Shown: positions 22,987 to 34,069, numbered from the stretch's first letter. The stretch: DNA of 64,000 nucleotides from Paguma larvata (GCA_030068075.1 CM057833.1:47325587-47389586); one strand, 5' to 3'. Notes: generated by a model not told the origin, from the letters alone. Made by a program: numbers and translations.

Positions 22987-24420
22987 CAGGTGAGGACCCT
23001 CGTGGCAGGGTCAGAATCAGGACCATGAGCTATATTCCTTTCAAGACTAGGCAGCCCAAGAAACAGATTGTCCCCACAAGAGTGGAGAGAAACCTTGAAA
23101 GGAAGTATGGAAAACTTCAGCATCTGGAAGAGCAGAGCAAGAGGCTGCAGAAGAACATGAAGAAGAGAGAGATACCCTTGGACTTATTCTCCATCCCTCG
23201 TTGCGAGCAAGATCAGGGCTTTCTGAACTTGGTGACAGCCCTGGACACGGCCATGAAGTAGATAGATGCCCTCAACCAAGAAAAGGTGAACCAGATCCAA
23301 AAGACTGTGGTTGAGTCCTTTAAAAAGTTTGGCAGTGTCTTCCTTAGCCTTACGTGGCGGTGAAATGGCAGAGCAGTCCTTGTAGGATTATAGGAGATTG
23401 CAGGCCAAGGTGGAAAAATACAAGGAAGAGGATAAGTCATGGCCAGTGCTGGCAAAACTCCACCAGGCTCAAGCAGAGCGTTGGCCTGCACGGGACCACT
23501 TTAAAGCCAAGAACAAGCAGTTCCTGCATAAGATACTGCAGTTCTACGATAGTCGGCTACATTAATTCTACCTCAGCTTTGAGTCCCTGATGTAAGTACA
23601 GGTGGTATAATAAGCTGAAATGCATAAGATCTTTGGAGACTTGACCCAACAGCTTGGCCACCCTGACCTAGATGAGCAGCGGCAGTGGGGAAATGAGGCC
23701 AGACTGAGTAAACTCAGAGCCTTCCTCTATTGTGGCTGGTGGCTGAATCCCTGTCACCTTTGGAAGACTCCTGGGACACAAGTCAATTTTTCTAGTCTTT
23801 TCAAGCTTTGGCGAAGGTGTCAGCTCAGCAAAAAGCCCTCCCATGGGAGAAGTATGGCAGCCCATACGTTGGGGGATAGAGGCAGCTCCCACTCTACCTC
23901 AGCAGCCCTTTGCAGTGAGCCTGGCACCAGAAGCCTCAGGCAGGGAGTGCTCTCCACACCGAATAGCAAGAGCCTGAAGACCCAGGTAAGAAGTACCGAA
24001 AATGCCTCAGATGCTTTCTTGTTTCTGAAGAACTGCCCAAAGTGCGTCCTGGCCCAAGACCAAGAGGAAGCTTCTAGGCTTCAAAGGGCATAGGCTTTGC
24101 CAGCTCATCTGAAGTCTTAGCCTTGCTTGCATGGTTAGGATTACATCTACCTCCAAAAGACCCATCCTGGGGAGTCCACTGACCCTCATCTCCTTCTACT
24201 TCAAAGACTGTATTTTATTTTTCTGGAAGAAACCCTGCCCTCCCAGAACGTGTGAATCTGGGCAGTTGGCCTGCCCTGGAGAGTGTGAGAGCTATGGTCC
24301 TTCAGCTTAGAAAGACTCCTCACCACAGCCTCCCAACCTGACAAAGTCTGCGTTATCCCACTTGTATCCATTAGATCAAGGGCAGGGAAGAACCCCAAGT
24401 TGTAGTTTCCCCAGGTAACC
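22987..24420 (+). pseudogene. BIN3P: Processed pseudogene of BIN3 (bridging integrator 3)
   Basis: The coding similarity runs from ATG 23025 to a TGA ending at 23746. It is intronless, preceded by a short 5'-UTR-like stretch and followed by probable 3' UTR whose end I cannot fix. BIN3 is an N-BAR membrane-curvature protein of about 253 residues. Matching segments in order include PFKTRQPKKQIVP, LERKYGKLQHLEEQSKRLQK, CEQDQGFLNLVTALDTAMK, NQEKVNQIQKTVVE, YRRLQAKVEKY, VLAKLHQA, SFESLM and EMHKIFGDLTQQL, ending near LSKLRA. Damage: an amber codon at 23259 replaces the Arg after AMK; two single-base deletions near 23351 and 23367 shift the frame; further stops lie at 23383, 23563, 23593, 23608 and 23611; the last codons are frameshifted. 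About 12 codons are absent after KNMKK relative to the BIN3 I remember. No function as a protein is possible. No poly-A tail or duplication was found. Confidence 0.87.
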
Positions 24421-25312
24421 AGGACTCACCTCACCTCGATATCCTACCACATAAAATATCACAGATCTATTCATAGGTCTCAAAGCCAGAACGGTGGATT
24501 TTGTGCTGGCAGTTAGACCCAGTCAGAAAGAAACAATACAATGAAGCTGCTTTTTGGGGGAAAGTCTCCAGGAGCAGGTAGACATGGTCTCCTGGGACAA
24601 TTTCTAGATACCTTGCAGCTGGCAGGAGAGTATGTGCAAATGGAATGGTACATTTAGAGTGCTGAATAGTAGCTAGTACCCTTTAACCACGGTCTCTTGA
24701 AATCAGTGTGGCAAAGAATGTAGTCAGTGGCCACATATGTGGACCCATTACAAGATTATGACTCCCTTAATTCTGTGTTCTAAGAAACCAGACACCTATG
24801 CATTAGCTGAAATTGGTTCCTTCTGCTTTACACTCTTCCCCCACTGATGGCCGGAGTCTTCCCAAGGCCCCATATTACTGCCCAAGGACTCATAAACACT
24901 AGTGCCAGGTAACAAGCTCTCCATATGGTTTGTCTTTTCGGAGAAATCCTAGGAGATTAGCAGCTTGGAAGGCTACGATAGCTGTGGAGTTGATGTCTGT
25001 TTCTAGGTTCCTTTCCTACATTTTATTGTCCGTGTAGACCATATATTCTCTTGGACACCAGCAGGAATCCTAAAATCCTTTCAGAATAATATATTTCCTC
25101 TTTTCTTTGGGATAACCTACTTGAAACTCTTCTGTGTATTTTATCCTGAATTTGTTGAGGTTTAGTATGTAAGTTACGCTGGATTTATTCTTCCACATAT
25201 GGTTGTGAATTGAAGTATATTCAGTATTGAAAAGGATGACTTCTTACTGGCAAGGCTGTCAGTGAGGACCTGTTTTCAGAACTCAAGCAGGCGATACCTT
25301 CGAGAGCAGTGA
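24421..25312. other. Unassigned sequence, may include the pseudogene 3' UTR
   Basis: No repeat recognised. Since no A-tail is visible after the BIN3 retrocopy, this stretch may be more of its 3' UTR or native flank. It carries no open frame of note. Confidence 0.35.
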
Positions 25313-25535
25313 TTCTCAGCCAGTGGCAATATTGCCACCTCTGGCCCAGGGGATAGTGGAAATGTCTGGAGGTACTTTTGGTCGTCGGAACTAGTATGTG
25401 TGTAGGGTGCTATTGGCATCTATTGAGTAGAGGCAAAGAATGCTGCTAAACACAATTAAAGGATACTCTCACACAAGAGAGAATTACTGGCCCAAATATC
25501 AATAGTATGAAGATTGAGAAACCCTGACTTAGAGG
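25313..25535 (+). mobile_element. MER20 hAT-type DNA transposon remnant
   Basis: 'cagtgattctcagccagtgg', 'ggatagtggaaatgtctgga', 'tattggcatctattgagtag', 'aatgctgctaaacacaatta', and the end 'gattgagaaaccctg' follow MER20 from end to end. This is a non-autonomous element of about 220 bp. Confidence 0.8.
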
Positions 25536-25959
25536 AATATTTTCCTCCTTCAACCTTTAGGCATTACTCTGGAAACTGTATGATCTGCATTCCAGGCTCA
25601 CACTTACTTATTACCTACTTTAACATGGTCACGCAACTTAATGATTTTGGACTTTGACTTGTTTGTATATAATATGAGGAAAGTGACTTTGGGGAAAGAA
25701 ATTGGAACATGTTGAGTCACCAATTGTATTTTATGGTCAAAAGAAAAAAAAGGTTGAATATTCAAAGATACTTACTGACAAATTATTTATAATAATGAAT
25801 ATTTTTAAACAGTTCTGTTTAAATAGATGGCAGTTTATCTGTTTCATAGAACATTAGAAGGATCTTACAAAAAACTTTTTGTAACACAGCAAATGCCTTT
25901 ATTACAATGTTAAGAAAAAGAATAATGGAATTCAGATGTGTATGTAAAGTAGACCAGAT
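25536..25959. other. Unassigned AT-rich sequence
   Basis: AT-rich, with an A-run near 25743. Nothing assignable. Confidence 0.4.
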
Positions 25960-26140
25960 GGAAATTTGTTACTTTGTTTCCTGAGCTGACCTTCCATATT
26001 TCTTACTGTGGCATTCATCACGATGACTAAGACTCACTTATTTATGTGTGTGTCCTTATGACCAGACTGTGTATTCCCTGGGGATGACAGGGAGAGAACT
26101 TAGTCACCACTCTATCCCCAATATCTTGCTCATAACTAAC
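25960..26140 (+). repeat. L2 3'-end fragment
   Basis: 'tactgtggcattcatcacga', 'ccagactgtgtattccctgg', 'gacagggagagaacttagtc' and 'ctatccccaatatcttgctc' follow the L2 3' end, where the consensus has 'agactgtgagctcc...gcagggac'. Confidence 0.6.
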
Positions 26141-26144
26141 TGTA

Positions 26145-26330
26145 TGTATGGTCTCTCATGAGACATTTAAATGCTCCATGCTTTGGTTTCCTCATCTGGA
26201 AAACGCAGGCAAAATTGTGCATACCTCAGAGTTGTTGAAAGCAGTAAACAGTCAATGGGTGTAAAGATCATAACACATTGTATCTGACACATAATAAACA
26301 TTCAGTAAAATTAGTTATTGCTATTACTTG
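26145..26330 (+). repeat. MIR SINE fragment
   Basis: 'ctttggtttcctcatctgga', 'catacctcagagttgttgaa' and 'cagtaaaattagttattgct' follow the MIR 3' half. Confidence 0.65.
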
Positions 26331-26649
26331 CATCCCAGCTCTGTCAGTAACAATATGTGTGACCTTTGGAAAACAAATTCAGGTTGGGTCTGGTCTTTTC
26401 TTTTTCCTTCCTTCTTTTTCCCTTAGTCTAGTACAAATCTTCATTTACAATCTCAGTTCTCCTTCCCATGTTCTAGATTCTTCTATATTTTGATTCTATG
26501 GATTAAAGGCTTCGGGATTCAGAAGTCTTGTTTGAAGTCTAATCCTGTACAGACTCTGTAGAGTTGAACTAGCGCCACCGCCCATGGTCTAATGAGACTT
26601 TGAGGATGGGGACAGTCATCAAGAGGGAATGTGGTGGTGGGTGGGCTGG

Positions 26650-26770
26650 AGACAATGTGGCGTAGGGGCAAGAGCACTAGATGAGGTGTCAGAGAACTGA
26701 GACCCAACTCAGCCACTGTGAGGCTGTACTTACCATTTCTCTGTGGCAGCTTCTCACTTGCTCACCAGTA
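26650..26770 (+). repeat. MIR fragment
   Basis: 'ggcaagagcactagatgagg' and 'gacccaactcagccactgtg' fit the MIR 5' half, ending before the core is complete. Confidence 0.4.
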
Positions 26771-27579
26771 ATAGCACAAAAAATTGCTAGCAAACTTCAG
26801 GGACTCCTTCAAATCTTACCTTGTGTGACTGTGACCTTTTTGTGTGCTGCCAGGCATGACATTCTGAATTTGTTCTCCTATGCAATGGTTTTCCCCAACC
26901 ACCATGTGGCCACCTTCCTCCCCCAATCTTTCTATGAGTCTAGGTTTTGAAGACAACTTGTGATGTCTTCCCTTTTAGATGCTGGTTAGAAATCCCAGAA
27001 TAATGCAAGCTATCTGAATATCTTGTGGTCTTTTCTAGATCAGAATGACCATAATGAGGCTCATGGGACTAACTGTAGGTTAAGAAAAACAAACAAAGAA
27101 ACAAACTATCTTTTATGGAGAAGCTGAAGGCAGTGGAAAAATTCTTCACGAGAACCAGAGAGGCTGGAGAAATAACAGATAGGAAGCAATCAGAAAACAG
27201 ATTAATAGTGACAAATAAATCATTAAATCTTCCACTTACACAGTCTTGCTCCAGAAAGAGCAACAGATAAATAATGAAGACAAATTTAGACTCAGTATTT
27301 GAATCACATTTGTAACAAAAAATAAAACTCACTACCTTTCAAGGTAGGGAGTCTCTCGCTGGAGAGTGGAAAGTTTTAATACTGGGGAAGTTTCTTGCTT
27401 CTGATGAGAGAAGAGATGGAAAAATCTCCAAATTCTTTTCAGCTCTGAAAAGGTGGTTCTACCTGTGAGCAAAGCCGTGCTCAGAGAGGACCAGTACCAT
27501 GAAGCAGCTTTCATTATCAGGGGCGAGGTGCTATGGAGAAGCCTTTATGTTTTCACAGTGGACCTAAGGAGAAGGCCTT
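26771..27579. other. Unassigned sequence
   Basis: Mostly unassigned. The part at 26800-26950 may be a degraded L2 piece ('cttcaaatcttaccttgtgt'). No coding signature. Confidence 0.35.
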
Positions 27580-27690
27580 AACAATTCCGTTTTGCAGGTG
27601 AGAAGATCGTGACTCTGACAGGGAACTCATTTTTCCCAAGCTTGTAAGGGGTACAGTAGGATTTAACTTTGTATCTGGAGAGTCTTGAAG
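27580..27690 (-). repeat. MIR SINE fragment
   Basis: 'ttttgcaggtgagaagatcg' through 'gtacagtaggatttaacttt' resembles the reverse MIR core. Short. Confidence 0.4.
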
Positions 27691-28139
27691 AAGCCAGAAA
27701 CCAGAACCAGAACCAGCGGGTTCTCACTGTTTTGACTGCACTGCTTTGGGCTCCTGAACTGCTCCATGGAAAATCCGATGAAAGGGCAGGTTGCAAGATG
27801 CTTTGCACATAGGAGGGCGGAGGAGGAGGAACGAATGTCATGACTCTATTCCTTGACAGAGGAGGAAGGGGGGTGTCTGTGAGGAGAGCTCGTCTCGGAG
27901 CTCCTGCAAACCAGTCAATTCATCCTCCTGGAAGCTCGGCTGCCGGCCCCTTGCCAGCTTGTCAGTGGAGAAACTGGCAAGAACGGAACTTGCTCAGAGG
28001 TTGTCAGACATGAGAGCCTGCCCACAGGTTACACTGTGAAAGGGGGACCCTAGGAACAGGGCCAAGGGCCAAGGGCCAAGTTCAGCTGTCAGCAGGTGTT
28101 GGGGTGCGGAGGAAAGGGAATGGGGGACTGAAATGAACT
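27691..28139. other. GC-richer unique stretch
   Basis: More G+C than its surroundings, with no repeat recognised. Contains an 8-bp inverted repeat (cttgccag at 27950-27957, ctggcaag at 27974-27981) and a 7-bp tandem repeat at 28058-28080. Confidence 0.4.
28058..28080. repeat. (GGGCCAA)3 tandem repeat
   Basis: Three consecutive copies of gggccaa without mismatch. Confidence 0.9.
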
Positions 28140-28355
28140 CTGTGTCTACTTCATGCTTGGCGCCGTGTTGTGCTCTGTGCTTTTTAAGTATTTCCTCTTT
28201 TAATTCCTCTCTACAGACCTATTAAGTAAGTCTTATTTTCTTCATTTTTTCCAAATGAAGATGCTAAGACCAAAACAGTTTAAGTAAATTGCTTTACATT
28301 ATTCAGGAGGCCTTGGATATTAAGCCAGTTTTGTCTGCCTCCGAATTCTACATTT
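28140..28355 (-). repeat. MIR SINE
   Basis: Reverse MIR: 'tctacttcatgcttggcgcc', 'tttcctcttttaattcctct', 'acagacctattaagtaagtc', 'gaagatgctaagaccaaaac', 'gtaaattgctttacattatt'. Confidence 0.62.
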
Positions 28356-28763
28356 TCTACCAAATTATGGTTTTCCAAATTCTCTTAACAAGTGTTCCCT
28401 TTCGTGTTTCACCGTATCTGCATCCGCTTGTATATTTTTCTGCAAATCAATCCCTCTCCTTCCTAAATTTTACTTACACGAGTGCATTTTAAAAGGAAGA
28501 TGTATGGTGCCATCATAAACAGAAAGCAATTCCACTTGCCATAAATAGATGGTAAGACCAAAAGTAAATAAGTGAAAATGCAACAGGGTTATTGAATTCT
28601 TGCCAGAGAATGTTGCACTTGGGAGGCTCTGTGTCCTAGCATACTTTCTTTGTGAAAGTGTAAGTTCAGCTAAGTGCTAGAGCAGGGCTAAAGATCTAGA
28701 GAACCAAAATGATGTTTCCCTCTTTGGTGTAATCAAACAGATTGAAAGATAATTGAAATTCTT
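28356..28763. other. Unassigned sequence
   Basis: No repeat or frame of note. Confidence 0.4.
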
Positions 28764-28979
28764 GGAGGTGGCTGGGCGGCTTAGTTGGTTGGGTGTCCGA
28801 ATTGGCCTTGGTCATGATCTCATGGTTCATGGATTTGGGCCCCGCATTGGGCTCTCTGCTATCAGCGCACAGCCTGCTTGGGATCCTCTGTCCCCCCACC
28901 CCCTCTCTGCCTCTCCCCTGCTTGCTTGTTCTCTCTCAGAAACAAGTGAACATTAAAAAAAAAAAGACTTTAAAAAAGA
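28764..28979 (+). mobile_element. CAN SINE
   Basis: Sense SINE with a damaged start: 'ggtggctgggcggcttagtt', 'ggtcatgatctcatggttca', 'ttgggctctctgctatcagc', CT tract, A-rich tail. The 9-bp direct repeat gaaattctt (28755-28763 and 28980-28988) is a plausible target-site duplication. Confidence 0.93.
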
Positions 28980-29314
28980 GAAATTCTTTTTATGTGGTGC
29001 AAAGCTATTTATGCTTTCTCTAGGACCGTCAGTGTCCCACGCCCATACTTTGGGACGCTCATCAGGAGAGTGGTGATATTATTCGTCTCTGCTCTGAAGT
29101 CAAGCAGGTATGCACGTTAAATACCATCTCAAAGGAAACAACACAGATTACTAGATAGAAAGCAGAGAGAAAGAGAGAGAAGGATTCAGAAAATAAATAC
29201 ATACCCCTAAACGGTTTTCTCACCCCGAGTCTTCAATTCAATGCATCACAATTAAAGGTCGTGACAGTTTTCTACTAAGAAACGTGAAATGGCTTCTTGG
29301 TGCAAATAGAAACC

Positions 29315-29485
29315 ATTCTAGGTCCCTTAGCCTGGCATTTAAGTCCTTGCAAAATTCTGTTAGGCCTCACCAGCAGTATTATCCTTCAGCCAGAGAGAGC
29401 CAAAACGAACCACTCTCATCATTCCTTTTGTATGTCTTTAAAATGTCTTGTCTTCACAATATTGCTAATCTGTTTCTATGTTTAG
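29315..29485 (+). repeat. L2 fragment
   Basis: 'cttagcctggcatttaagtc', 'cttgcaaaattctgttaggc' and 'ctcaccagcagtattatcct' follow the L2 3' region. Decayed. Confidence 0.45.
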
Positions 29486-30324
29486 GGAACTTTCCCCTGT
29501 TGCGCAGTGTATCTACCTGTGTGGTGATGGTGGGCAGAGAAAGCCCGGAGACATGAGCGTAAGAGAAGCATCGTATGAGGAGGTCTGAAAGATGTCTTAT
29601 CGGATCTGCAGTATGCAAGGTCTGAGCAGTGTCTCCTGGAATTGTTTCAGCTGCGTGTTAGGTGGACTGAGGATTAAGTGGGAGGTGAGTAATGGCAGGC
29701 AGCAAGAATGCATTGAGATAAAAAATGAAAAATGAACTGTTAGGTAGGGAAGCACGCAGGAGAGCTCACAGCCAGTTTTTAGGTGAGGTTTGGCTCCTTT
29801 TTTCTTTCAGGAAGCAAGAAGAGAGGAAGAGGCTTCAGATCTAAATCTAGAGAATATGGGCGGGAAGAGAATCAAGAAGAAATGTGAAGGGCTTGGCCTT
29901 GCACACAAGGCAGGGAGGGGGGGGCACTTGGAGAAGCTGACAGTGGAGTGGTGACTTTCTATAAATGGAATGGAATTAGCCTAGTGAATCCATAGCACAC
30001 ATTCCCACCAAGTAGATCGAAAGTTCGGATCTGTCTGGATTTTTGCCATTCAGTGTATAATATTAGGAGAGTCAGCCTGCTAATAGTTGTGTGGAGTCAC
30101 AGAACATTGAAGGTTGAAGGAAATCTAGTCCTCTGTCTCATGCTTGAATCCACGTCAGACAGAAAGGAGGTCTACTCTCTCCAGTGGCGGGAGATTAGTG
30201 CTTACACAGAAGAGAAATTTTCATTTCGGGAAACCTTAAATATCAGGAAATCCTCTTCAAGATAGAAATGGTGTCTACCTCCTGCCACATGGTGCTAGTT
30301 TTGCCCTAAAGATCCCTCCAGACA
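29486..30324. other. Unassigned sequence
   Basis: Purine-rich around 29810-29940. A 70-residue frame at 30053-30265 has no recognisable motif. Confidence 0.35.
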
Positions 30325-30547
30325 GGGGCTTCCAGGTGGCTCAGTTGGTAGAGCATCTGACTTTAGCTCAGGTCATGATCTCGCGGTCTGTGAGTTCGAG
30401 CCCCGCGTCGGGCTCTGTGCTGACGGCTCAGAGCCTGGAGCCTGCTTCAGATTCTGTGTCTCCCTCTCTCTCTCTGCCCCTCCCCTGCTTGTGCTCTGTC
30501 TCTCTCTGTCCTCCAAAAATGAATAAATGTTAAAAAAGTTAAAAAAA
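30325..30547 (+). mobile_element. CAN SINE, well preserved, with Pol III boxes
   Basis: A near-consensus feline SINE. The tRNA-Lys-like head has an A box around 'tggctcagttggtagagcat' and a B box 'gagttcgagccccgcg'. Then come 'gctgacggctcagagcctgg', the CT tract, an 'aaaaatgaataaatg' AATAAA motif and an A-rich tail. Probably one of the younger copies here. Confidence 0.97.
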
Positions 30548-30824
30548 GTTTCTCCAGGCTTAAATACTTCTTTAAATACGTGTTATAGCGATGGAGTTAT
30601 TCCCCTTTAAACCGAACTATTAGGTTGGTCAACCATTTCTCATATAAAATAATTTCAAAAACTTTCTGTCTTTTTTTTTGTATGTAACAATACATACTGA
30701 AGTTGTGATGTCCACAAATAAAAATAACATCCCAGATATGGTTAGATCAGGGAAAGATCAGTGACGGTAGCGAAAACTCATTCTATGCACTAGGTTTCGT
30801 GAAGTCCAGCCAAGGTGCTGATTG

Positions 30825-31025
30825 AGATTTATAGAGTACTTATAATATGCAGGCAGTTTCTTCAGAGTTTTAAAGCATCATCTTATTTAATCTTTTCAGT
30901 ATGAGGCAGAAACTTTTAAGATTCCATTTGACAAATTGGCAACAGGAAGCCAACTACGTTTCCCAGAGAGGCGAAGCTAGCAAGTCGCTGAGTTGGGACT
31001 TCGGGTTTGCTCACCTTCACTACGT
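30825..31025 (-). repeat. MIR SINE
   Basis: Reverse MIR: 'atcatcttatttaatctttt', 'gatgaggcag-like' core, 'gatteccat'-like segment, and 'aagtcgctgagttgggactt'. The order and spacing fit, with heavy substitution. Confidence 0.55.
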
Positions 31026-31194
31026 TATGACCTCTTCACATGTTAATGTGTTGTTACTCTCCTGCACTTTGTACAGACAGATTGGAGCAAAGAATAGAGC
31101 ACACAACGTTCTTGTCAAACATGCTTTGGATCTTTACGGTAGCGCTATCACTAGCTCTCACTTTGTAGATGAAAGAACGGAGATAAACTCAGAT

Positions 31195-31350
31195 AAACAA
31201 GTGCTTGCCGAGTGCCTACTAAGTACCAGACTCGGTACTGTTGCCAACAGTGTGACAAAAGTAAGCAAGCCAATAAATAAAAGAATATGAAAATCCAGAG
31301 TCCCATTCTGGACTTGGCACGATTTCCAGAACACCATAGCTTATACATCC
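31195..31350 (-). repeat. L2 3'-end fragment
   Basis: 'cgagtgcctactaagtacca' and 'gactcggtactgttgccaac' fit the reverse L2 3' end. Confidence 0.5.
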
Positions 31351-33690
31351 AGCAAAATAGCTCAGAGTTAATCTAGACGAATGGCGCTCGCCCTCTCCAG
31401 CAAAAACTCCTGTTCAGAAGAGCGAAGGTGTCCTTAGAAAGAGGAGCTCCAGGGAGGAAACGCGACAATGTATGTGTCAAGGAGTAGAGATTCTCTTTCC
31501 CTTCTCCCCACAGATCTAAGTTTATTTTATTAATGTCCACCCCACCCCCCAGCAAATGTGGCATTCTCTTAAATATGCCCTGAAAGTGTAAATCAGAGCA
31601 GAGACCATATTTCACGCCAAGAGGCCTGTATATCCATCAGGTATTTATGGCGCTGCTGTTAGCCAACTCTTCCATCTGGGATGCCTTTAGTCATCTTTCA
31701 TCTGGTACACCTATTAGAGGAACTCCAGAGCCATCCATAACAAAGGGGCTCATCTTTTAGAACTCCTTTGGCAGGAGTGAGAAATCCAAAGGTTTCCCAT
31801 AAAGCTGCGTTTCGCATTGCGTTTAAAGTAGTTGTTTGATATGATAATGTCTTTGGGGGAAAAACTTGGCCCTGCCTCTCAAGGATGATAGAGGACAATT
31901 AGTTTTTTCTGTTGTGCTGTCTAACGAGGAATCATCTATTAAAGGCACAAGGGCTTGTGTAATCTACGAATTATGGAGGGAAAAGATCATAGATCCTCTC
32001 CACATCCTCCCCTGCCTCCCCTCTCCCACACCCAAACCTAAAAGCTTCAGCAAAAAAAAAAAAAAAAAAAAAAAAAAGAAAGTAAAAAAAGCGTTTTATC
32101 TTTCTAAATAGGGTGGTGATACCTGCTGTAACTTAGACCCAGTTTAATAATAAAAAAACACACAGAAGACAAAAGATTTAATGTACTCCCCCATTAAATA
32201 TGATCGAATATTCCTGGAACCGAGTTGTTTCCCATACACTTTCCAGTTTGACTCTGTTCAAGTAAAGGTAAAATCTAAACACGAGCTTTTTTTTTTTCTT
32301 TCTTTCTTTTTTTTTTAATCATCATTCTGAAAGAGATGAATGCATCTCTGGGAAAAAAACCAACCAAACAACGACAGCTTTAATTGTCACTTTGAACACG
32401 GCAATGCTATCTCATTAATTCCTCAGCATAATGCCTCATTATTAAAATAATATGTGGGGAGTTTGTAAGTCAAAAAAGCCAGGAGACAAATTCACTGCTA
32501 AAATGTTCCAGAACGTCTCAGAAAGAAAGAAAAGTACCAGAACTTTCATCCTATTCCAATCATAGACACGTGTCCATGAGGAACTGTAATTCATCTTAAC
32601 ATGACTGCTCAAATGGTTCCAAACACACAAATCCATGCTGGAGACCACTACCACTCTGACTGCTCCCAGGCTTGGCGTGGATGTGGAGACACAGGCTGCA
32701 AGTATCTCCTATCAATCAGACATTCAGAACAGAGAAGGGCTGGCTAAATGCATGGGGGTGAGGAAGCTGCAGTTTTATGCCTTATTAATTGGACCTCGCT
32801 ATTTAAACTCTTGAAAACTCCAAATGGCTTTGGCGTGCGGTCAGAACCATAAAATAAATGGACTCAAGAAGTGAAAAGAAACGCCCGGAGCTAGGCCATT
32901 TCCTGTTCCTCCCTAGAATCCTAAACTGTATCTCGTACCAGAATTGCAAGTTCAAATCTCAGCTGAATACCCAGCCAGCCTTTAAAGTGCTGCTGCAGCT
33001 GCGTAGACTTTTCTTTTTCTCTTTTTAGTTCTGGCCTCTTCAAGAGGTGGTGGCGTGTATAAATAACCGCCTTTATTTTTCATTGGCCGACAGGTACACG
33101 TCCGTCAAATGTGCCCAGCCAACGAAAAGCTCACTTGAGTTGTTTGTTTGTTTGTCTGTTGTAGCTAGAATTTTATCAAGCAATAGTGCCTCTACTGCCT
33201 TTCATATCCGTCTTTCTGGGCGAATCATCTGGAAAAGGATGACCCTAAGCCTGGGAGAGGTTCTGCTTCTGGAGAGAAGGTAGTGGGGAGATCAACCTTG
33301 CTTTATTCTTGTCTTTGCTTCCTTGAAAAATCAAGACCGTCTTCTGAGATCCGATGGTTTTGTCTCATGAAAATGAGCAGAGTCCGGCAACAAAGCAGAT
33401 GTCTTTGTCACTAGCGCCCCGCCCCTCATGACATTTGTGAGGGTTACTGGCAGATCACCCTTTGGTACCTGGTCCATGAGGGATAGGCCAACGGAGAGTC
33501 CCTTGAGGGTAAAAGCTGGATCTCAGATTGAGGGCATGCTATTGAGCATGCAGAGATAAGCTGAGGGGAACCATAGAAAACAGCTAGGGGTAAGAACACC
33601 ATGCCACTAAACCCAGCTCAGAGGTTCCTTAACAGAAGCTCTGCTAAGGTAAGTTGAAGAGAAAGGGGCCGCCTTTTATCAGCCACCTGG
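31351..33690. other. Repeat-poor block, candidate conserved non-coding DNA
   Basis: Over 2.3 kb I recognise only short homopolymers, including a poly-A of more than 25 bp at about 32051-32078. From 32380 on the sequence has an unbroken unique character. It contains 'cttattaattgg' at 32781, 'gctatttaaac' near 32799, a CAGCTG E-box at 32996, a TATA-like 'gtataaata' at 33057-33065 and a reverse CCAAT ('cattggccg') at 33081. These motifs are short and occur by chance, so a regulatory role is only an inference from their clustering in a repeat-free zone. Confidence 0.3.
32051..32078. repeat. Poly-A tract
   Basis: More than 25 consecutive A, followed by 'gaaagtaaaaaaagc'. No recognisable retroelement body precedes it, only C-rich unique sequence. 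Confidence 0.9.
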
Positions 33691-33699
33691 TGATCTCTC

Positions 33700-34065
33700 T
33701 AGAGCTGCACAGACATCCTTGCATTTAAACCTCACAACAGCACTTCATGGGAGATAGGACTCCCGTTTTAGGCGAGGAAATGGGCTTAGAGATTTTATTT
33801 ATGTATTTTTTATTTTTTAAATTTTTTTAACATTTATTTATTTTTAAGAGACAGAGAACGAGCAGGGGAAGGGCAGAGAGAGAGAAAGATCTAATCCAAA
33901 ACAGGCTCCAGGCTCTTGAGTTGTCAGCACAGAGCCTGACACAGGGCTCGAACCCATGAACTGTGAGATCATGACCTGAGCCGAAGTCAGAGGTTTAACT
34001 GACTGAGCCACCCAGGCGCCCCCCCAGGCTTAGAGATTTTAAGGTACATGCTCAATGTATATGAA
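33700..34065 (-). repeat. MIR SINE split by a CAN SINE
   Basis: Reverse MIR halves: 'cttgcatttaaacctcacaa', 'cagcacttcatgggagatag', 'gcgaggaaatgggcttagag' before the insertion and 'cttagagattttaaggtaca' after it. They join at the target-site duplication to give a continuous MIR. Confidence 0.7.
33798..34026 (-). mobile_element. CAN SINE with perfect 15-bp target-site duplication
   Basis: Minus-strand SINE: T-rich tail complement, 'acatttatttatttttaaga', GA tract, 'cagagcctgacacagggctc', 'gaacccatgaactgtgagat', 'ctgagccacccaggcgcc'. ggcttagagatttta is exact at 33783-33797 and 34027-34041. The insertion lies in a MIR. Confidence 0.97.
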
Positions 34066-34069
34066 CTTT

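Noticed and set aside
23620..24093. 157-residue open frame, the longest in the window, as a gene
   Set aside because: Its first third is the BIN3 pseudogene in frame and the rest is read-through into the BIN3 3' UTR. The upstream frame is destroyed by stops and frameshifts.
27950..27981. 8-bp inverted repeat as a terminator or protein site
   Set aside because: An 8-bp stem with a 16-bp loop is expected by chance at this scale, and intrinsic terminators do not apply to this genome.
30325..30420. tRNA-like head of a SINE as a tRNA gene
   Set aside because: A and B boxes are present but it continues into the CAN SINE body. It does not form a complete tRNA with a normal acceptor stem.
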